Below the pieces are notes generated by a model, which worked only from the letters and a program-made list of their open reading frames with translations, ran no database searches and was not told where the DNA came from. 16,113 nucleotides of DNA. Source: Chlamydiia bacterium. GTDB taxonomy: Bacteria; Chlamydiota; Chlamydiia; Chlamydiales; JAAZZY01. Positions 1 to 7,098 of the stretch are shown piece after piece (position 1 is the first letter of the stretch; each line of letters starts with the position of its first letter). The stretch covers positions 1 to 16,113 of the forward strand of contig JAAZZY010000031.1 of assembly GCA_014239035.1 (NCBI GenBank), in the 5' to 3' direction. The position numbers were made by a program, and so were the translations under genes.

Positions 1-2
1 GG

Positions 3-422
3 GAGATTCAGGAGTTTACTAAGAAGATCATAGAGCTGCTAAGCTTTGATCAAGCATCTTATCCAGATGAGAATAAGATATATAGCTTGGATTTTGATGA
101 TGGGCTAGTCGTGAAGTATTCGGATTTGCATCCGGGTGTTCACTTTATGGGAATCATTGGAAAACTACCTGAAAAAGATCGTGAAGTTATAGTCTCTTCA
201 TTGATGCATCTTAATTTATTTGGCAATGGAACAGGAGGGGGTGTATTTGGCTATAACGAGGAAAATAAATCGTTGACTTTCACTAAAGCTGTTCCTTATA
301 GGTTACAGTTTGGGGAATTTAAAAATGCATTGGAAGATTTCGCTAATTACATGGAGTTTTGGATCTCTGAATTAGCAAAAGTACAGTCAGGGCAAAAGAG
401 CCTTTTGATGACATTAAACTAA
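3..422 (+). CDS. CesT-like type III secretion chaperone, CT663-like (5' end outside window)
   Basis: The reading frame is open to the left edge of the window, so the true start lies upstream; the visible part encodes 139 residues. Small acidic alpha/beta proteins of about 130-150 residues directly upstream of cdsD in Chlamydiae are class I (CesT/SycE-type) T3S chaperones. The visible protein fits: an N-terminal helix followed by alternating strands (LVVKYSDLHPGVHFMGIIGKL), a Gly-rich turn near GNGTGGGVFGYN and a long C-terminal helix. Such chaperones dimerise in the cytoplasm and hold effectors or apparatus proteins ready for export. From knowledge of the family: the Chlamydia trachomatis gene at this position, CT663, has also been reported to bind RNA polymerase beta-flap and sigma66 region 4. 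Assignment to CT663 rests mainly on synteny and fold-like pattern. A TTG at 87 is an artificial start, because upstream codons continue in frame. Confidence 0.75.
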   Translation, partial: EIQEFTKKIIELLSFDQASYPDENKIYSLDFDDGLVVKYSDLHPGVHFMGIIGKLPEKDREVIVSSLMHLNLFGNGTGGGVFGYNEENKSLTFTKAVPYRLQFGEFKNALEDFANYMEFWISELAKVQSGQKSLLMTLN

Positions 423-434
423 TAACGGTGAATA

Positions 435-2357
435 GTGGTTGCAAAGTTAGTTGCAATAGATGGTCCTGAAAAAGGACTAGAGCTCATTTTAGAGAAGGGA
501 TCAGAGTGGACCATTGGTCGTGATCCCAAAGATTGCGATTTTGTTTTAGATGATCCTAAAGCTTCTCGAAAACACGCTCTGATTAGGCTAGAAGACGGCA
601 AGTACTGGATAAAGAACTTAAGTCGCACCAACCCCGTTGTCGTTGGAGAGGAGCCTCTAAAGGGCGAGAAGGAGCTTAATTTTAATCAGACGATTAAAGT
701 GGGCGAATCTTACTTCCGCTTCAGCGAAATCAAGGCAACTCCTAGTGAATCTTCTAGTGAATATGACGAACTATTTGAAGATTTAGATGAGCCTCCAATT
801 TCTATTGATCCTGCCAAGGACGAGTCTCATTCTCGAGACAAAGACAAAGAAGACGATAATCATTATGACACGATTTTTCAAGATGTAGGCGACGATGACA
901 CCTATGGAGATCTATCTGAGGGCTATGTCGCATCAGAGCGTTTCATTTTAAAAGTGCTAACAGGTCCTAATTCTGGTGCTGAATTTGCGATGCAAAAAGG
1001 GCGCTCATACATCATAGGGACAGATGTTACAGGCTGTGATATCATCTTTAACGATTTAAGTGTTTCTAGACACCATGCGCGCATATCGATTACTGAAGAT
1101 GATGAAATTATTATAGAAGACCTTGATAGCAGAAATGGGGTCATTATCGATGATGAGCAAGTTAAAGGTCAGAAGCTCATTAATCCCAAAAACATGACGA
1201 CTTTGGGAACGACGACATTCATTGTTGTTGACCGTGAGGCAACAGAGGAAACAGTCGTTACAAAAATTCCTCAGCTTGAAGAAGAGCAGGCAGAAGAGGT
1301 TGAAGAAGAGAGTCCACAAGAGCCTCTTGAGGCCAAAAAATCTCCATTGAAGGGCTTTGTTACTGAATCGACGTTTATTTTCACAGGGGTTTTAATAGCA
1401 GCCATTTTGATTTTAGGAACAGGGGCCATGCTATTATTTAAAACTTCTCCAGTAGAGAGGTTTCACAAAGACTATACGAAGACAATCAGTCAAATGCTTA
1501 GCGATGAATTTACAGATATTAAATTCACATATAATTCAGGAAACGGCGAAATTTTTGTAGTAGGGCATGTAATAAGCTCCACTCAAAAAGAAGAGCTTAT
1601 CTACAAGCTAGACAATCTAAACTACATTACCAACATCATAGACGATGTGGTTGTAGATGAATATGTTAACCAAGAAATGAACCTTATTTTGGCTCGTAAT
1701 GGCAGCTGGCAAGGAATTAGCGTGCAGTCTCCAAAAGCAGGACAATTTGTTTTATCAGGGTATCTGCCGACTCGAGCCGACAATGCAGAGCTCACCGATT
1801 ATATGAACATCCAGTTTCCCTATATTGACCGTCTAAGCAACTTTGTTGTTATCGAGCAAGATCTTTTTCAAGAGATTACTAGTAAGCTCTACAACTATGG
1901 TTTCCATAATGTCAACGTAGAGTTAATGAATGGAGAGGTGACTTTAGGTGGCTATGTTAATCATAAGTATGAGTCAGCTTTTGGAAAAGTTGATCGTGAG
2001 ATTACAAAAATACCTGGTGTACGAAAAGTTAATAATTTTGTGGTTATTGTAAAACCTCATAAATCAAAGACTTTAGCTCAACGTGGAAGAGATGTATTAG
2101 AAGGTTTGGAGGGCTGGCTACATGACCCCTCTATTGTAAACTTAACAAGTTATCTTGGACTTCGAGAACCTGCGACTTTGACATACACAGTTACAGGGTA
2201 TGCTGAGCAAGAAACGCAGATAAAAGCTGTAGAGATTGAAGGTCGGATTTTGACTGTTGGAGATAGATTAGATGGCATGCAGGTCATCGGATTTGCTGGA
2301 GAGTATGTCTTTTTAGAAAAAAATGGTTTGAAATATAAAATTGAATGTATTAAGTGA
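435..2357 (+). CDS. cdsD: CdsD/SctD, inner-membrane ring protein of the T3S basal body, with two FHA domains
   Basis: Structural protein of the inner-membrane ring; 640 residues, shorter than the roughly 830 residues of C. trachomatis CdsD. FHA domain 1 spans about residues 4-97 (GRD at 28-30, SRKHA at 44-48). FHA domain 2 spans about 170-266 (SRHHA at 211-215, DSRNG at 231-235). An acidic linker (281-298) precedes one membrane segment at about 312-335. The periplasmic part (about 340-550) has repeated alpha/beta ring-building (BON-like) units. The C-terminal domain (about 565-640, VGDRLDGMQVIGFAGEYVFL) resembles the SctD C-terminus and has a GspC/PilP-like strand pattern. The start is GTG at 435: a stop lies just upstream in frame at 429-431, and FHA1 begins immediately after. 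No strong Shine-Dalgarno is visible and the gap to the chaperone gene is 12 nt, so translational coupling is likely. The two FHA domains identify the chlamydial form of SctD with high confidence. Confidence 0.95.
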   Translation: MVAKLVAIDGPEKGLELILEKGSEWTIGRDPKDCDFVLDDPKASRKHALIRLEDGKYWIKNLSRTNPVVVGEEPLKGEKELNFNQTIKVGESYFRFSEIKATPSESSSEYDELFEDLDEPPISIDPAKDESHSRDKDKEDDNHYDTIFQDVGDDDTYGDLSEGYVASERFILKVLTGPNSGAEFAMQKGRSYIIGTDVTGCDIIFNDLSVSRHHARISITEDDEIIIEDLDSRNGVIIDDEQVKGQKLINPKNMTTLGTTTFIVVDREATEETVVTKIPQLEEEQAEEVEEESPQEPLEAKKSPLKGFVTESTFIFTGVLIAAILILGTGAMLLFKTSPVERFHKDYTKTISQMLSDEFTDIKFTYNSGNGEIFVVGHVISSTQKEELIYKLDNLNYITNIIDDVVVDEYVNQEMNLILARNGSWQGISVQSPKAGQFVLSGYLPTRADNAELTDYMNIQFPYIDRLSNFVVIEQDLFQEITSKLYNYGFHNVNVELMNGEVTLGGYVNHKYESAFGKVDREITKIPGVRKVNNFVVIVKPHKSKTLAQRGRDVLEGLEGWLHDPSIVNLTSYLGLREPATLTYTVTGYAEQETQIKAVEIEGRILTVGDRLDGMQVIGFAGEYVFLEKNGLKYKIECIK

Positions 2358-2389
2358 AGTTAATACTAAATAAATTACAGTTGTATTAA
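2347..2389 (+). promoter_or_regulatory. Two mutually exclusive RNA hairpins at the cdsD stop codon
   Basis: The heptamer GTATTAA occurs at 2347-2353 and again at 2383-2389, and its exact complement TTAATAC lies between them at 2360-2366. The middle copy can pair with the left copy (7 bp, 6-nt loop GTGAAG, spanning the cdsD stop codon TGA at 2355-2357) or with the right copy (7 bp, extendable by a G-U and an A-U pair, 16-nt loop, ending just before the cdsE ribosome site). The stems are AT-rich and weak, and no T-run follows, so this is not a typical terminator. A role in setting the ratio of cdsD to the cdsE-cdsF transcript or its translation is inference. Confidence 0.35.
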
Positions 2390-2408
2390 TTATTGAGAGG
2401 ATACTCAG

Positions 2409-2648
2409 ATGTTTGGGATGGAAAAGAACAAGAAGAATAAGCAGGCCAAAGAAACGGTTTTTGATATGGAAACGAATCTGAAAAATGATCCTAAACAAAA
2501 AAAAGAAATGGAAGATCGTATGAGTACTCGAATTGAAGGACTCAAATCGATGCTTCGCGAAGGTCATCATGACCAAAAAGAGTTTGAACAAATGACGTTT
2601 TTATTGCATGGATATAACTCCATGTTAAAAGTGATCAGAAAAATTTAG
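2409..2648 (+). CDS. cdsE: CdsE/SctE-like chaperone for the needle subunit
   Basis: Small, highly charged, helical protein of 79 residues. In Chlamydia, CdsE (CT665, about 83 residues) and CdsG jointly bind the needle subunit CdsF in the cytoplasm and prevent premature polymerisation, as YscE and YscG do for YscF. The sequence shows a Lys-rich N-terminus and two predicted helices (about 27-50 and 55-77, RIEGLKSMLREGHHDQKEF), which is the helical-hairpin pattern of SctE proteins. A good ribosome site GAGAGG (2395-2400) precedes the ATG by 8 nt. The gene follows cdsD and precedes cdsF exactly as in Chlamydia. Sequence alone would be weak evidence for so short a protein; the position makes the call solid. 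Confidence 0.85.
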   Translation: MFGMEKNKKNKQAKETVFDMETNLKNDPKQKKEMEDRMSTRIEGLKSMLREGHHDQKEFEQMTFLLHGYNSMLKVIRKI

Positions 2649-2659
2649 GTTGGAGGCTT

Positions 2660-2887
2660 ATGACAATTAACTGGGGACCAATGGCAACGGCAATCCGTAC
2701 GAGCGTGAGTGCTGTACGTGCAGGATTATCTACTGTCTCGAATGCACCAAGTAGTATGAAACTTGAAGCTACTGCAAAATTGCAGTGGGATATGTCTATT
2801 ATGCAACAGGTGCTTCAGGCATCGTCTAACGTTGTAGAAGGATGCTTGTCATCTGCTAAAACAGCAATTAACAACATGAGTAGGTAA
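2660..2887 (+). CDS. cdsF: CdsF/SctF, T3S needle subunit
   Basis: Needle filament subunit of 75 residues, close to the usual 80-90. It is polymerised outside the cell to form the injection conduit. The protein has no signal peptide and a helix-turn-helix composition. A Ser/Ala-rich N-terminal half with a Pro-containing turn (SNAPSS, 28-33) is followed by a long C-terminal helix (about 34-74) ending in INNMSR. It carries a single cysteine, Cys62, in the C-terminal helix. Chlamydial CdsF has been described as forming disulfides in elementary bodies. A GGAGG at 2652-2656 lies only 3 nt from the ATG, unusually close. Met8 (ATG at 2681) is an alternative start but has no ribosome site and would remove the conserved-looking N-terminus. 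Identification relies on length, helical pattern and position between cdsE and cdsG. Confidence 0.87.
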   Translation: MTINWGPMATAIRTSVSAVRAGLSTVSNAPSSMKLEATAKLQWDMSIMQQVLQASSNVVEGCLSSAKTAINNMSR

Positions 2888-2917
2888 GATTAGAAGTCTA
2901 CTTAAAGAGGAATATGT

Positions 2918-3397
2918 ATGGAAAATAACAATCAAAAGCTTAAGCAGTATGCTCAAGATGTCCCTCTTTTAGTGGAGGCTGGGTTCATTGCGATTAAACA
3001 AATAGACGAAGATAGTGCGCAGAAATGCTTTTATGCTGCCATGATTGCCAACCCTGATGAGAGTCTTCCTGTGATTGGGCTTGGTATTATCCATTTATTT
3101 AAGTTAGAATTAGATGAAGCTAAAGAACTCTTTAGCGCAGTACTTCAAAAAGAGCCTAATAATGAAATGGCCAAAACTATGCTTGGGATTGCTAATCTTT
3201 ACACGATATCTGATGAAGGTATCAAAGAAGGTAAGGAGTTGATTCATGATGCAATGCATGATACTGATAATCCAGAGTTAAAGCAGCTTGGCAAATATTC
3301 AAATGATCTTATGAAAGAGATCAAGAAAAAGATGAAGGATCTGCATCCTTTAGAATCTTTTCAAAAGCAGCCTATCCAAAAGCGTCTTAAAAAATAG
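2918..3397 (+). CDS. cdsG: CdsG/SctG, TPR-type needle chaperone
   Basis: Cytoplasmic chaperone of 159 residues with tetratricopeptide-like repeats. A helix pair at about 32-60 (CFYAAMIANPDESLPVIGLG) and another at about 63-100 (ELDEAKELFSAVLQKEPNNE) show the spacing of small and large residues typical of TPRs and end in the usual Pro/Asn turns. SctG (PscG/YscG) uses such repeats to clamp the C-terminal helix of the needle subunit with SctE. The C-terminal tail (about 134-159) is Lys-rich and probably flexible. A clear ribosome site AGAGGA (2907-2912 region) precedes the ATG. The gene lies directly behind cdsF, as in Chlamydia (CT667). Confidence 0.88.
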   Translation: MENNNQKLKQYAQDVPLLVEAGFIAIKQIDEDSAQKCFYAAMIANPDESLPVIGLGIIHLFKLELDEAKELFSAVLQKEPNNEMAKTMLGIANLYTISDEGIKEGKELIHDAMHDTDNPELKQLGKYSNDLMKEIKKKMKDLHPLESFQKQPIQKRLKK

Positions 3398-3426
3398 ATT
3401 GAGCTTTTAACTAATGTGAGGAAATT

Positions 3427-4113
3427 ATGGCCGAAGGTATACCTATTGGGGGTAGTGGAAACATAGGACCCTCTGATGGAGTTCCTAGTGAAATGCCAGA
3501 TGAAGATTCTTCAGGTGGTTCTGCTCAAGGTTTTGAGAAGATGGTCAACAATATTCCTCAGCCAAGTACTGGGGGAAAGCCCTCTCCAATGAATGTTGCT
3601 CAAAGTGCACAGCCGAGCATGCAATCAGGACAAGTATCAGCTGAAAATCTTGTGACTAATATGCAGCAAGTGCTAGGGCAAATGCAGGGGTTGCAGTCTG
3701 GTCTGCAGACTCCAAACCTTAGGCTCAATGCACGTACAAGACGTCTCTTAGATGCTAAATTAAAGCGAACCAAAGACAATATTAGGTTTATCCACTCTAA
3801 GGTGAACGTGGGTGATGAAGGTGAGCAACAGGGGCAAAATAATCAGCAGATTATAGGCGTTTCGTCAGATGATGACCATAAATCAACAATCGGAAAATTT
3901 TTAGGTTACTTAACAGATGGTCAAGCTCAGCTTCAAAATGCAATGCATAGCGTTTCTCATTTAAAAAAAGGTAAGGATCCTGGTTTAATGATGCAGGATA
4001 TATTTGGGATGCAAATTAAATTGTATCGTGCCCAGACAGAAATAGAATTTTCTACAGCTGTGCTGCAGAAAGCCATCGACGATCTTAAAACACTAATGAA
4101 TGTTCAGCTTTAA
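3427..4113 (+). CDS. CT668-like T3S-cluster protein; possible SctI (inner rod)
   Basis: 228 residues, close to the length of C. trachomatis CT668, which occupies the same position and has no settled function. Residues 1-70 are Gly/Ser/Pro/Gln-rich and probably disordered, like many T3S substrates. Residues 72-125 are helical (Gln-rich, then basic NARTRRLLDAKLKRTKDN), followed by a flexible stretch (126-150) and a C-terminal helical region (about 153-225). The last 45 residues (DPGLMMQDIFG, then MQIKLYRAQTEIEF) have the pattern of the polymerising tail of SctI inner-rod proteins: a helix-capping Asp-Pro, then an amphipathic helix starting around Met-Gln. This reading is inference. The ribosome site is GAGGAAA before 3427. 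The stop overlaps the cdsN start (TAATG at 4111-4115), so the two genes are translationally coupled. Alternatives: a secreted regulator, or a YopR/SctH-like protein. Confidence 0.8.
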   Translation: MAEGIPIGGSGNIGPSDGVPSEMPDEDSSGGSAQGFEKMVNNIPQPSTGGKPSPMNVAQSAQPSMQSGQVSAENLVTNMQQVLGQMQGLQSGLQTPNLRLNARTRRLLDAKLKRTKDNIRFIHSKVNVGDEGEQQGQNNQQIIGVSSDDDHKSTIGKFLGYLTDGQAQLQNAMHSVSHLKKGKDPGLMMQDIFGMQIKLYRAQTEIEFSTAVLQKAIDDLKTLMNVQL

Positions 4114-5429
4114 TGGAAGATGAGTCAAATTTCGAAAGCTTAATGCATGAACTTGAGTCACTAGAGCTCACAACGGTTCATGGACGGATCACTGAAATTG
4201 TGGGGATGATCATCAAGGCTGTCGTTCCTCAAGTTAAAGTGGGAGAGGTTTGTCTAGTTAAACGAGAAGGTGAGCCCCTTCGTACGCAAGTGGTTGGCTT
4301 TACTCAAGAGGAGGTATTACTTTCTCCTTTAGGTGACATGAAAGGGGTAGGCCCTTCTTCTGAGGTCATTCCGACCCGCAAACAACTTCAAATTCGAGTG
4401 GGGCCTAAAATATTAGGCCGCGTTTTAAATGGACTAGGTGAGCCTTTAGATGTAGATAGAAAAGGGCCTCTTATAGCCGATGAAGTATATCCTGTTGTTC
4501 AAGACCCCCCTGATCCACTCACACGTGAAATTATAAAAGACCCTATTTCTGTGGGCGTTCGATGTATCGATGGAGTGCTTACTTGTGGAAGAGGTCAAAG
4601 AATTGGGATCTTTGCCGGAGCAGGTGTAGGTAAGTCTACGACACTTGGGATGATTGCCCGTAATGCTAAGGCTGACATTAACGTTATTGCACTCATTGGT
4701 GAGCGTGGCCGTGAGCTTAGAGAATTTATCGAAAAAGATTTAGGTGAAGAGGGGATGGCGCGCTCTGTTGTGGTTGTCTCTACATCAGATCAACCGTCTC
4801 AGGTTAGGCTTAACGCGGCATACGTTGGAACAGCTATTGCAGAGTATTTTCGTGATCAAGGTAAATCTGTTATTTTGATGATGGATTCGGTTACTCGTTT
4901 TGCTCGGGCCCTGCGTGAGGTGGGTCTGGCTAAAGGAGAGCCTCCAGCAAGAGCTGGCTTTACCCCATCAGTTTTTGCCACACTTCCACAACTTCTCGAG
5001 CGTTCGGGAAATTCTGACAAGGGATCGATAACTGCTTTTTATACAGTGCTTGTAGAAGGTGGAGATATGAGCGAGCCTGTAGCTGATGAGACAAAATCTA
5101 TTTTGGATGCTCACATTGTTTTGAATCCAGAGCTTGCTCAAGCCTACCACTATCCTGCTGTGGATGTTTTGGCATCTGTAAGTCGTATTTTACCTTCTAT
5201 TGTAGATAAAGAACACTTGCAGCTTATTGGAAAAGTACGCGAAGTTCTATCTAACTACAAAAAAAATGAAATGCTTATCCGTATTGGGGAATATAAGCCT
5301 GGCTCAGATAAAGATGCCGATTATGCCATTAACCATATCAACAAGGTGAACAATTTCTTAAAGCAGGGAACACACGAAAAATCTTCATTCGAAGAGACCC
5401 TGTCACAACTCAAAGCCCTATTTAGGTAA
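4113..5429 (+). CDS. cdsN: CdsN/SctN, T3S ATPase
   Basis: Hexameric ATPase at the base of the export apparatus. It strips chaperones and unfolds substrates at the cytoplasmic face. The protein is 438 residues, the normal family length. Order of elements: N-terminal beta-barrel (about 20-90), P-loop GAGVGKST at 169-176 (Lys174), catalytic GERGRE at 196-201 (Glu197), Walker B VILMMDS with Asp258, the family signature around 343-358 (AYHYPAVDVLASVSR), and a helical C-terminal domain. All key residues are present, so an active enzyme is expected. The RVGPKILGRVLNGLGEPLD segment near 95-113 is typical of the FliI/SctN group. The ATG at 4113 shares a base with the stop of the preceding gene. Very high certainty. 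Confidence 0.98.
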   Translation: MEDESNFESLMHELESLELTTVHGRITEIVGMIIKAVVPQVKVGEVCLVKREGEPLRTQVVGFTQEEVLLSPLGDMKGVGPSSEVIPTRKQLQIRVGPKILGRVLNGLGEPLDVDRKGPLIADEVYPVVQDPPDPLTREIIKDPISVGVRCIDGVLTCGRGQRIGIFAGAGVGKSTTLGMIARNAKADINVIALIGERGRELREFIEKDLGEEGMARSVVVVSTSDQPSQVRLNAAYVGTAIAEYFRDQGKSVILMMDSVTRFARALREVGLAKGEPPARAGFTPSVFATLPQLLERSGNSDKGSITAFYTVLVEGGDMSEPVADETKSILDAHIVLNPELAQAYHYPAVDVLASVSRILPSIVDKEHLQLIGKVREVLSNYKKNEMLIRIGEYKPGSDKDADYAINHINKVNNFLKQGTHEKSSFEETLSQLKALFR

Positions 5430-5447
5430 TTAACTTTTGGGGGCAAT

Positions 5448-5993
5448 ATGTCAAAAAACAAACTCAAGTACCCTTTAGAGCAAGTCTTAGAAATAAAAAA
5501 AAGAAGGGTTGCTGCGGCTGAAAAAATTCTCAAAGAAAAGCAGGATATTTTAGAGCAAGAAAAGAAGAAGCTCAAACAATATCAAGATGCATACCAAGAA
5601 GTTGTTGATCACCACAAAGACAAGTTAGAGCAACTTAGAGAAGCTCTAGATGAGGGATCTCCTGCACATAAAATTGAGCAGATGCGTATGTATATCAAAG
5701 AAGTAAAAAATAAGATGTATGAAGAAAAGCGCAAAGTGGAGAGGCAAGAAAAGCAGGTTGAAAAAGCTCAAAAAGCTGTAGATGAGGCAAAGGTAATCCT
5801 GAAAGAGCGCAGACTTGAAGTGGATAAACTTCACACTCATAAAGAGGAGTGGACAGCTGTAGAGATAAAGGAACTCTCTCGCTTGGAGGCAAAAGAGTTA
5901 GATGAAGTGGGCTCACTTGTTTTTCTAAGCAATAAACGTAAAGAAAACCAAGAACAAAAAAAGAGAATGAAAGGAAAGAACCATGGCAGATAA
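5448..5993 (+). CDS. cdsO: CdsO/SctO, T3S central stalk protein
   Basis: 181 residues, almost entirely Lys/Glu/Gln-rich coiled coil in two long antiparallel helices (about 12-75 and 83-160) joined by a short break (LDEGSPAHK, 67-75). This is the FliJ/YscO fold. SctO sits in the ATPase hexamer pore like the gamma subunit of F1 and contacts the export gate SctV; it also escorts chaperones. C. trachomatis CdsO (CT670) has about 168 residues and the same place between cdsN and cdsP. The ribosome site is a G-rich GGGGGC stretch before the ATG. The 3' end overlaps the cdsP start by 11 nt. Low-complexity composition limits sequence-based proof, but length, helicity and context agree. Confidence 0.93.
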   Translation: MSKNKLKYPLEQVLEIKKRRVAAAEKILKEKQDILEQEKKKLKQYQDAYQEVVDHHKDKLEQLREALDEGSPAHKIEQMRMYIKEVKNKMYEEKRKVERQEKQVEKAQKAVDEAKVILKERRLEVDKLHTHKEEWTAVEIKELSRLEAKELDEVGSLVFLSNKRKENQEQKKRMKGKNHGR

Positions 5994-7065
5994 CAATATA
6001 CCTCCCCCCAATTTTAATATGGGTAGTAAGATCGGTGGAGATGCAGCTTTTGAAGAGCAGATGGCCTTTAGTGATGAGGTAGGTTTTCAAGATTATCTCA
6101 ATAAATCTCAAAACAGCGTAGATGATGATAGGCAACAAATACAAGAGGAAGTCACGCAGCAAGAAGATGCCTTAAAAGCTTCGATGACAGAAGATGAGAT
6201 GGAAGAGGCTGCAAATATCCAAGATTCAGTTGAAGAGGCTGATCTTGAAGAAGAAGAACAAATGTCTGAGCGTGAGGCAGAGCAAGATGAGAAGATGGGG
6301 CAAAAAGCAGAAGAGCAGCGCCTCAATAGAATGCGTTCTAAAATGGGTAAAGATGCTGAAAAGCTTGAAGGGCATGAAGATGATGAAGAAGATATGAAGC
6401 ATATACAAGATAACCAGCGAATCACAGAAGAAGGTGATCACGCAGCGGGTATTGATGAGGAAGAAGAAGGTTCAATTGATGATGCTAAGAAAGATATTCA
6501 GGAAGAAAAAGACCTAGTTTCGGACCATATTGATGAAAGAGATGAAGATATGGGCACCGAGAAGAAACATGAAAAGTTAGAGCCGGGGAAAAAACCGCAG
6601 CAAGACTTTAAAGAGAAGGCCGAGACTAAAAAAACTACTCCTCAAAAGCAAGAACCAGCGCAAAAATCAACTCAGCAAAGTCAATCGATTGCAGCCACTC
6701 CTGATGCCTCACCAAAATCACAGGCCGAGGGTAGCTCTAAATCGCAGAAGTCTCAAAAGGCAGCCCCCAAAACAAAGATGCAAAAAGACTTTGAAGCCTT
6801 AGCCCAGCAGGTCGTATCGGAAGCACACGTATTAGAGAAAGGTGATGTGCTAGAGACAACCATTTCTCTAAACATGGAAGGCTCCTTGTTTGATGGGGGA
6901 GAGGTAACAGTCAAGACCTATAGATTTAGTCCATTTGAGGTGAATTTAGATTTCAAAAAGTTTGGCCATGATGCAACGGGTGTGATGAAAAAAAACTCCT
7001 CAGGCTTAAAAAAAGTCTTGAAAGAAAATGATCTTACGGTTCATCAACTACATATAATAGAATAG
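5983..7065 (+). CDS. cdsP: CdsP/SctP, needle-length control protein with FliK-like C-terminal domain
   Basis: Presumed molecular ruler and substrate-specificity switch, 360 residues (C. trachomatis CT671 has about 283). Residues 1-45 look like a secretion leader. Residues 46-200 are a very acidic helical low-complexity region (Glu/Asp/Met-rich), and 201-265 a Lys/Gln/Ser/Pro-rich linker. The C-terminal domain (about 266-360) shows the T3S4 pattern of FliK and SctP proteins: a strand with LETTISLNMEG, a Gly-turn, EVTVKTYRFSPFEVNLDF, then a helix GLKKVLKENDLTVHQLHII. In FliK/YscP this domain binds the SctU export gate and the rest measures length. The ATG lies inside the end of cdsO (11-nt overlap), so coupling is expected. 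The ruler role is inferred from family and position. Confidence 0.88.
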   Translation: MADNNIPPPNFNMGSKIGGDAAFEEQMAFSDEVGFQDYLNKSQNSVDDDRQQIQEEVTQQEDALKASMTEDEMEEAANIQDSVEEADLEEEEQMSEREAEQDEKMGQKAEEQRLNRMRSKMGKDAEKLEGHEDDEEDMKHIQDNQRITEEGDHAAGIDEEEEGSIDDAKKDIQEEKDLVSDHIDERDEDMGTEKKHEKLEPGKKPQQDFKEKAETKKTTPQKQEPAQKSTQQSQSIAATPDASPKSQAEGSSKSQKSQKAAPKTKMQKDFEALAQQVVSEAHVLEKGDVLETTISLNMEGSLFDGGEVTVKTYRFSPFEVNLDFKKFGHDATGVMKKNSSGLKKVLKENDLTVHQLHIIE

Positions 7066-7073
7066 GAAATTAA

Positions 7074-7090
7074 AGGAGCTTTTTGCTCTT
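7074..7090 (+). promoter_or_regulatory. Hairpin enclosing the only ribosome site of full-length cdsQ
   Basis: The sole Shine-Dalgarno-like element before cdsQ, AAAGGAG (7072-7078), lies 20 nt from the ATG at 7099. It is largely buried in a stem: AGGAGC (7074-7079) pairs with GCTCTT (7085-7090, one G-U pair) across a TTTTT loop. The cdsP stop is at 7063-7065, so a ribosome finishing cdsP could open the stem. Effect on translation is inference. Confidence 0.4.
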
Positions 7091-7098
7091 CAAATTAT

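Noticed and set aside
2888..2917. Possible hairpin around TAGAAGTCTA between cdsF and cdsG
   Set aside because: The loop would be 2 nt and the flanking arms do not pair cleanly.
5695..6162. Open frame of 155 codons on the minus strand
   Set aside because: Antisense to cdsO/cdsP. It is a by-product of Lys/Glu-rich codons, gives a Leu/Phe/Ser-rich nonsense-like protein and has no ribosome site.
6194..6397. 67-codon open frame on the plus strand inside cdsP
   Set aside because: Alternative frame of the low-complexity acidic region; no ribosome site and no recognisable product.
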